Source: Wenzhouxiangella sp.
Lineage (GTDB): Bacteria; Pseudomonadota; Gammaproteobacteria; Xanthomonadales; Wenzhouxiangellaceae
Assembly (NCBI GenBank): GCA_007128175.1
Contig: SKXY01000117.1
Span: forward strand, 1-34,160
Length of the DNA: 34,160 nucleotides
Direction: 5' to 3'
Positions within the stretch are counted from its first letter, which is position 1, and the number at the start of each line of letters is the position of its first letter. The notes beneath the pieces were generated by a model. That model was not told the origin of the DNA. It was given only the letters and a program-made list of their open reading frames with translations, and searched no databases. The position numbers and the translations under genes were made by a program. Below, one piece after another: positions 31,049 through 34,160 of this stretch.

Positions 31049-31058
31049 TAAACCTTAC

Positions 31059-32219
31059 TCAACCCTTCAGGGCCTGCAGCGCGGGCAATTCCTTTCCTTC
31101 CACGTATTCCAGGAACGCACCGCCGGCGGTGGAGATGTAATCGATGCGGTCGGCGACCCTGTATTTCTCGATGGCGGCGATGGTGTCGCCGCCGCCGGCG
31201 AGGGTGAAGCCTTCACAGGCCGCCACGGCGTGGGCGATGGCCTGGGTGCCGGAGTGAAAGGCCTCGAACTCGAAGACGCCGAGCGGGCCGTTCCAGATAA
31301 CGGTGCCGGCCTGGCGGACGATGCTGGCAAGTTGGCCGGCGGTTTCGGGGCCGATGTCGAGGATCATTTCATCGGCATGGATTCGGCCGACGTCGCGCAA
31401 CGATGCGTGGGCCTCCTGATGGAAACGTTCGGCGGTCAGGACGTCGGTTGGCAGCGGGATGGCCGCCCCTTTTTGCTCGGCACGCTTGATCAGGTCTTTT
31501 GCGGTATCGACCAGATCCTTTTCGTACAACGAGCTGCCCACCTTGTACCCCGCAGCCGCCAGGAAAGTGTTGGCGATGCCGCCGCCGACGATGAGCTGGT
31601 CGACCTTGTCGATCAGGGCTTCGAGCACCTGCAGCTTGGTCGAGACCTTGGCGCCACCGACGATGGCCACGAGCGGGCGTTGCGGGTTGGCCAGGGCCTT
31701 GTCCAGTGCCTCGACTTCGCGCGCCAGCAGCGGGCCGGCACAGGCTATTTTTGCCTGGCGGATCACGCCGGCGGTGGAGGCTTGGGCTCGGTGGGCGGTA
31801 GCAAATGCATCAAAGACCAGAACATCGCACAGCGCGGCCATCTTCCTTGCCAGCGCCTCGTCGTTGGCCTTTTCACCTTTCAGGAAACGGACGTTTTCGA
31901 GCAGGACGACATGGCCGGGCTTGACGTCGACGCCGTCGATCCAGTCGCGCTCGAGCTCGACCGGCTGACCCAGCAGTTCGCCCAGGGTATCGGCAACAGG
32001 GGCCAGGCTAAAGTTCTCGTCGAAGCTGCCCTCCTCCGGCCGGCCCAGGTGCGACATGACCATCACCGCCGCACCGGCATCAACGCACTGGCGGATGGTG
32101 GGCAGTGCAGCCTTGATGCGCGCGGCCGAACTGACCTTGCCGTCGCGGATGGGCACGTTGAGGTCAGCGCGCACAATCACGCGCTGCTGCTTCAGTTCAA
32201 CCTGGTCGAGCGTTTTCAT
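31059..32219 (-). CDS. pgk: Phosphoglycerate kinase
   Basis: Transfers phosphate from 1,3-bisphosphoglycerate to ADP in glycolysis (reversible in gluconeogenesis). The 386-residue product has family motifs in order: [11 protein letters not shown] and SHLGRP (substrate binding), [29 protein letters not shown], the hinge and nucleotide site [17 protein letters not shown] and GGGDT. A GTG precedes the ATG directly, but [14 protein letters not shown] from 32219 is the normal start; AGG lies close and GAGG about 11 nt upstream. It is downstream of gap on the same strand, with a 120-nt gap filled by an inverted-repeat element. It is not followed by pyk, as often happens in relatives, but by a pseudogene. 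Confidence 0.97.
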   Translation of the reverse strand: MKTLDQVELKQQRVIVRADLNVPIRDGKVSSAARIKAALPTIRQCVDAGAAVMVMSHLGRPEEGSFDENFSLAPVADTLGELLGQPVELERDWIDGVDVKPGHVVLLENVRFLKGEKANDEALARKMAALCDVLVFDAFATAHRAQASTAGVIRQAKIACAGPLLAREVEALDKALANPQRPLVAIVGGAKVSTKLQVLEALIDKVDQLIVGGGIANTFLAAAGYKVGSSLYEKDLVDTAKDLIKRAEQKGAAIPLPTDVLTAERFHQEAHASLRDVGRIHADEMILDIGPETAGQLASIVRQAGTVIWNGPLGVFEFEAFHSGTQAIAHAVAACEGFTLAGGGDTIAAIEKYRVADRIDYISTAGGAFLEYVEGKELPALQALKG

Positions 32220-32242
32220 CACCTGCTAATCCTCAATTTTCA

Positions 32243-32323
32243 CCACAGAGGCACAGAGACCACAGAGAAACTCACTGAGCATTTTTCCTTTGTGCTTTCT
32301 CTGTGAACCCTGTGTCTCTGTGG
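32243..32323. repeat. CACAGAG-rich inverted repeat between gap and pgk
   Basis: Two 28-nt arms (32243-32270 and 32296-32323) are reverse complements at 24 of 28 positions by my count, separated by 25 nt. Each arm is itself built from repeated CACAGAG units. Similar ACCACAGAGRCACAGAG strings occur, to my knowledge, as dispersed palindromic elements in many proteobacterial intergenic regions. It could fold in the gap-pgk transcript. Confidence 0.75.
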
Positions 32324-32339
32324 CGCAGTTCCTTTCGGC

Positions 32340-33347
32340 CTAAACCCGGCTCAGCGCCAGCGCGGTGTCGAGCATGCGGCAGGAAAAGCCCCACTCGTTG
32401 TCGTACCAGGCCAGTACCTTGACCAGGCGTCCGCCGGAAACCTTGGTCAGCGTCGAGTCGAAGATCGAAGAGCGCGGATCGTGGTTGAAATCGATGGAGA
32501 CCAGCGGCTCGGTGTTGTAGCCGAGGATGCCGGCCAGTTCGCCCTCACTGGCTTCCTTGACGACCTTGTTGACCTCGTCGACCGAGGTGTCGCGACTGGC
32601 GATGAAGCTGAGATCCACCACCGAGACGTTGATGGTGGGCACGCGCATTGCGAAACCATCGAGCTTGCCATCGAGCTCGGGCAGCACCAGGCCGACGGCG
32701 GCGGCCGCACCGGTCTTGGTCGGGATCTGGCTCATGGTGGCCGAACGGGCGCGCCTGAGATCCTTGTGGAAGACGTCGGTGAGCACCTGATCGTTGGTGT
32801 AGGCATGGATGGTGGTCATCAGGCCCGATTCCAGGCCGATCTTCTCGTGGATGGGCTTGACCAGCGGCGACAGGCAGTTGGTGGTACACGAGGCGTTCGA
32901 GATGATGTCGTCGCCTTCCTTCAGGATGCCGTGGTTTACACCATAGACAATGGTCGGCAGGTCCTTGCCGGCGGGTGCGGAGATCAGCACCTTGCGGGCA
33001 CCGGCTTGCAGGTGGGCCGCGGACTTGTCCTTGCTGGCGAACAGCCCGGTGCATTCCATCACCACGTCCACACCCAGCTCGCCCCAGGGCAGCTTCGAGG
33101 GATCGCGCTCGGCCAGCACCCGAATCTTGTCGCCGTTGACCACCATGTACTCGCCTTCGACCTTGACCTCGGCATTGAACACACCGTGGGCACTGTCGCG
33201 ACGTGTCAGGTGGGCGTTGGTCTCGGCATCACCCAGGTCGTTGATGGCGACGATCTGGATGTCGTCGGTACGGTTGTACTCGTACAGGGCACGCAGGACA
33301 TTACGGCCGATGCGGCCATAGCCGTTGATGGCGACTTTGATGGGCAT
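32340..33347 (-). CDS. gap: Type I glyceraldehyde-3-phosphate dehydrogenase
   Basis: Oxidises glyceraldehyde 3-phosphate to 1,3-bisphosphoglycerate with NAD in the cytoplasm. The 335-residue product begins [18 protein letters not shown] (Rossmann fold). It contains the catalytic [12 protein letters not shown] with Cys154, and His181 in [10 protein letters not shown]; a conserved WYDNEWGFS lies near the C-terminus. D39 in INDLGD is at the position that usually favours NAD over NADP. The upstream frame stays open for 59 codons, but the ATG at 33347 has GGAGA 8 nt upstream and matches the family start. It lies between tkt and pgk on the same strand, a conserved glycolytic order. Confidence 0.97.
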   Translation of the reverse strand: MPIKVAINGYGRIGRNVLRALYEYNRTDDIQIVAINDLGDAETNAHLTRRDSAHGVFNAEVKVEGEYMVVNGDKIRVLAERDPSKLPWGELGVDVVMECTGLFASKDKSAAHLQAGARKVLISAPAGKDLPTIVYGVNHGILKEGDDIISNASCTTNCLSPLVKPIHEKIGLESGLMTTIHAYTNDQVLTDVFHKDLRRARSATMSQIPTKTGAAAAVGLVLPELDGKLDGFAMRVPTINVSVVDLSFIASRDTSVDEVNKVVKEASEGELAGILGYNTEPLVSIDFNHDPRSSIFDSTLTKVSGGRLVKVLAWYDNEWGFSCRMLDTALALSRV

Positions 33348-33432
33348 GAGAGATTCTCCGCAGCTTTTGTTTTTGGGGGGTACGGGAATTGTACTGCGGC
33401 GGGGACCGCAGGGCCAAGGGAAGTTGGACGAC

Positions 33433-33553
33433 GGTGAATGGGAAAATGGGTTAATGGGTGAACGGGGGGCGAGCCATGACCCTCGGGTACCGCAACCCGT
33501 TGACCCGTTGACCCGTTGACCCATTCACCCGTTAACCCGCTAACCCATTAACC
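33433..33553. repeat. Octamer tandem repeat with complementary upstream arm
   Basis: Seven full 8-bp units related to ACCCGTTG run from 33495 to 33550 (three identical, then ACCCATTC, ACCCGTTA, ACCCGCTA, ACCCATTA) plus a partial unit. On the left (33433-33466) lies GGTGAATGGG...TTAATGGGTGAACGGG, the complementary pattern in GGGTTAAT/GGGTGAA units. The whole can form a long, imperfect stem in the tkt-gap interval (33348-33558). No gene is present there. Confidence 0.75.
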
Positions 33554-33558
33554 TTTCT

Positions 33559-34160
33559 TCATCCAATCACTTCGCGCGCGGCGGAGGCAACGGCCTCGGC
33601 GGTAAAGCCGAACTCAGTGAACAGTTCGCCGGCCGGCGCGGACGCGCCAAAGCTGTCCATTCCGATGACCTTCCCGTTCGGACCGACGATATGGCGCCAG
33701 TACAGGCTGATACCGGCTTCGACGGCCACGCGGGCGGTCAGGGCACCGGGCAGAACGGATTCACGGTAATCGGCGTCCTGGCGCATGAACAGATCGGGGT
33801 TGGGCATGGATACGACGCGCACACCGATACCTTCGGTTGCCAGGGTACCGGCCGCAGCCATGGCCAGACCCACTTCCGAGCCGCTGGCAATGATCGCGAC
33901 CTTCGGATCGCCATTTCCGGGATCGCTGAGCACGTAGCCGCCGCGGGCAATGGACGCGATCTGTTCGCTGTTGCGCGGTTGGTGCGGCAGACCCTGGCGG
34001 GTGAGCACCAGTGCGGTGGGGCCGTCGCGGCGCGCCAGGCCGGCGGCCCAGGCGGCGGCGGTTTCGACCTTGTCGGCCGGACGCCAGACATCCAGGTTGG
34101 GAATCAGGCGCAGGCTGGAGACATGTTCGACCGGCTGATGGGTCGGGCCGTCTTCGCCCA
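33559..34160 (-). CDS. tkt: Transketolase, C-terminal part (runs off the window)
   Basis: The frame is open to the right edge, giving the last 200 residues of a transketolase. It begins within [21 protein letters not shown], the conserved pyrimidine-binding domain motif, and continues [16 protein letters not shown], an III-type C-terminal domain ([24 protein letters not shown]) and [21 protein letters not shown] near the end. The enzyme moves two-carbon units between sugar phosphates in the pentose phosphate pathway using thiamine diphosphate. The 5' part, including the diphosphate-binding domain, is outside the window. It is the first visible gene of the tkt-gap-pgk group, with 211 nt to gap. 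Confidence 0.96.
   Translation of the reverse strand, partial: GEDGPTHQPVEHVSSLRLIPNLDVWRPADKVETAAAWAAGLARRDGPTALVLTRQGLPHQPRNSEQIASIARGGYVLSDPGNGDPKVAIIASGSEVGLAMAAAGTLATEGIGVRVVSMPNPDLFMRQDADYRESVLPGALTARVAVEAGISLYWRHIVGPNGKVIGMDSFGASAPAGELFTEFGFTAEAVASAAREVIG

Noticed and set aside
31230-33437. Long plus-strand frames over pgk and gap
   Set aside because: Antisense shadows of two enzymes with complete active sites.
1-34160. tRNA, rRNA, CRISPR, riboswitch or insertion sequence
   Set aside because: I looked for cloverleaf-like segments, regular spacers, conserved riboswitch cores and transposase motifs and found none that I can support.

Overview
The window looks like chromosome of a GC-rich (about 60-65% by eye) gammaproteobacterium. 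YghU, DjlA, GlsB/YeaQ, a DUF6279 lipoprotein, ECF-sigma/DUF4252 modules and TPR-bearing Ser/Thr kinases together suggest the Xanthomonadales/Lysobacterales side, perhaps a Wenzhouxiangella-like genus. That placement is inference from family content; no rRNA gene is present.

Layout. The two ends carry central carbon metabolism on the minus strand: tkt (3' part), gap and pgk at the right, and pyk at the left. About 29.6 kb of accessory DNA lies between pgk and the pyk-containing pair. From the left: pyk preceded by an S9 peptidase; yghU; a CIA30-like secreted protein; an ECF sigma/membrane anti-sigma/DUF4252 operon with a probable ECF autopromoter (5.2-6.8 kb); secreted and lipoprotein genes (7-9.5 kb); a small membrane protein and a large TPR Ser/Thr kinase bracketed by a duplicated 123-bp segment (9.6-13.2 kb); djlA, DUF427 and a methyltransferase remnant (13.2-14.8 kb); a serine hydrolase/esterase pair (15.2-18.0 kb); an ECF sigma translationally coupled to a second TPR kinase (18.5-21.5 kb); a secreted alpha/beta hydrolase (21.8-23.1 kb); a very unusual membrane regulator joining winged helix, TM, PEGA, SUMF1 and hydrolase (23.3-25.7 kb), divergent from two secreted cupins (25.9-27.2 kb); and a minus-strand stretch full of broken genes (27.4-31.0 kb), including an in-frame fusion of a transglutaminase core to an ECF sigma factor.

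Two themes stand out. First, signalling: three sigma-like genes, two membrane Ser/Thr kinases and one membrane transcription factor with an enzyme-like extracytoplasmic part. The sigma/kinase pair at 18.5-21.5 kb resembles ECF43/PknT-type systems, in which phosphorylation of the sigma factor supplies a missing negative charge. Second, gene decay: at least five remnants of C-terminal, N-terminal or multiply lesioned genes (13.0, 14.5, 18.1, 27.5 and 30.8 kb). Two of them are damaged relatives of intact genes elsewhere in the window. This points to repeated duplication and loss at a site inserted into a glycolytic gene cluster.

No tRNA, rRNA, CRISPR array, transposase or integrase was seen. The two intergenic gaps inside tkt-gap-pgk each carry an inverted-repeat element of the dispersed kind.
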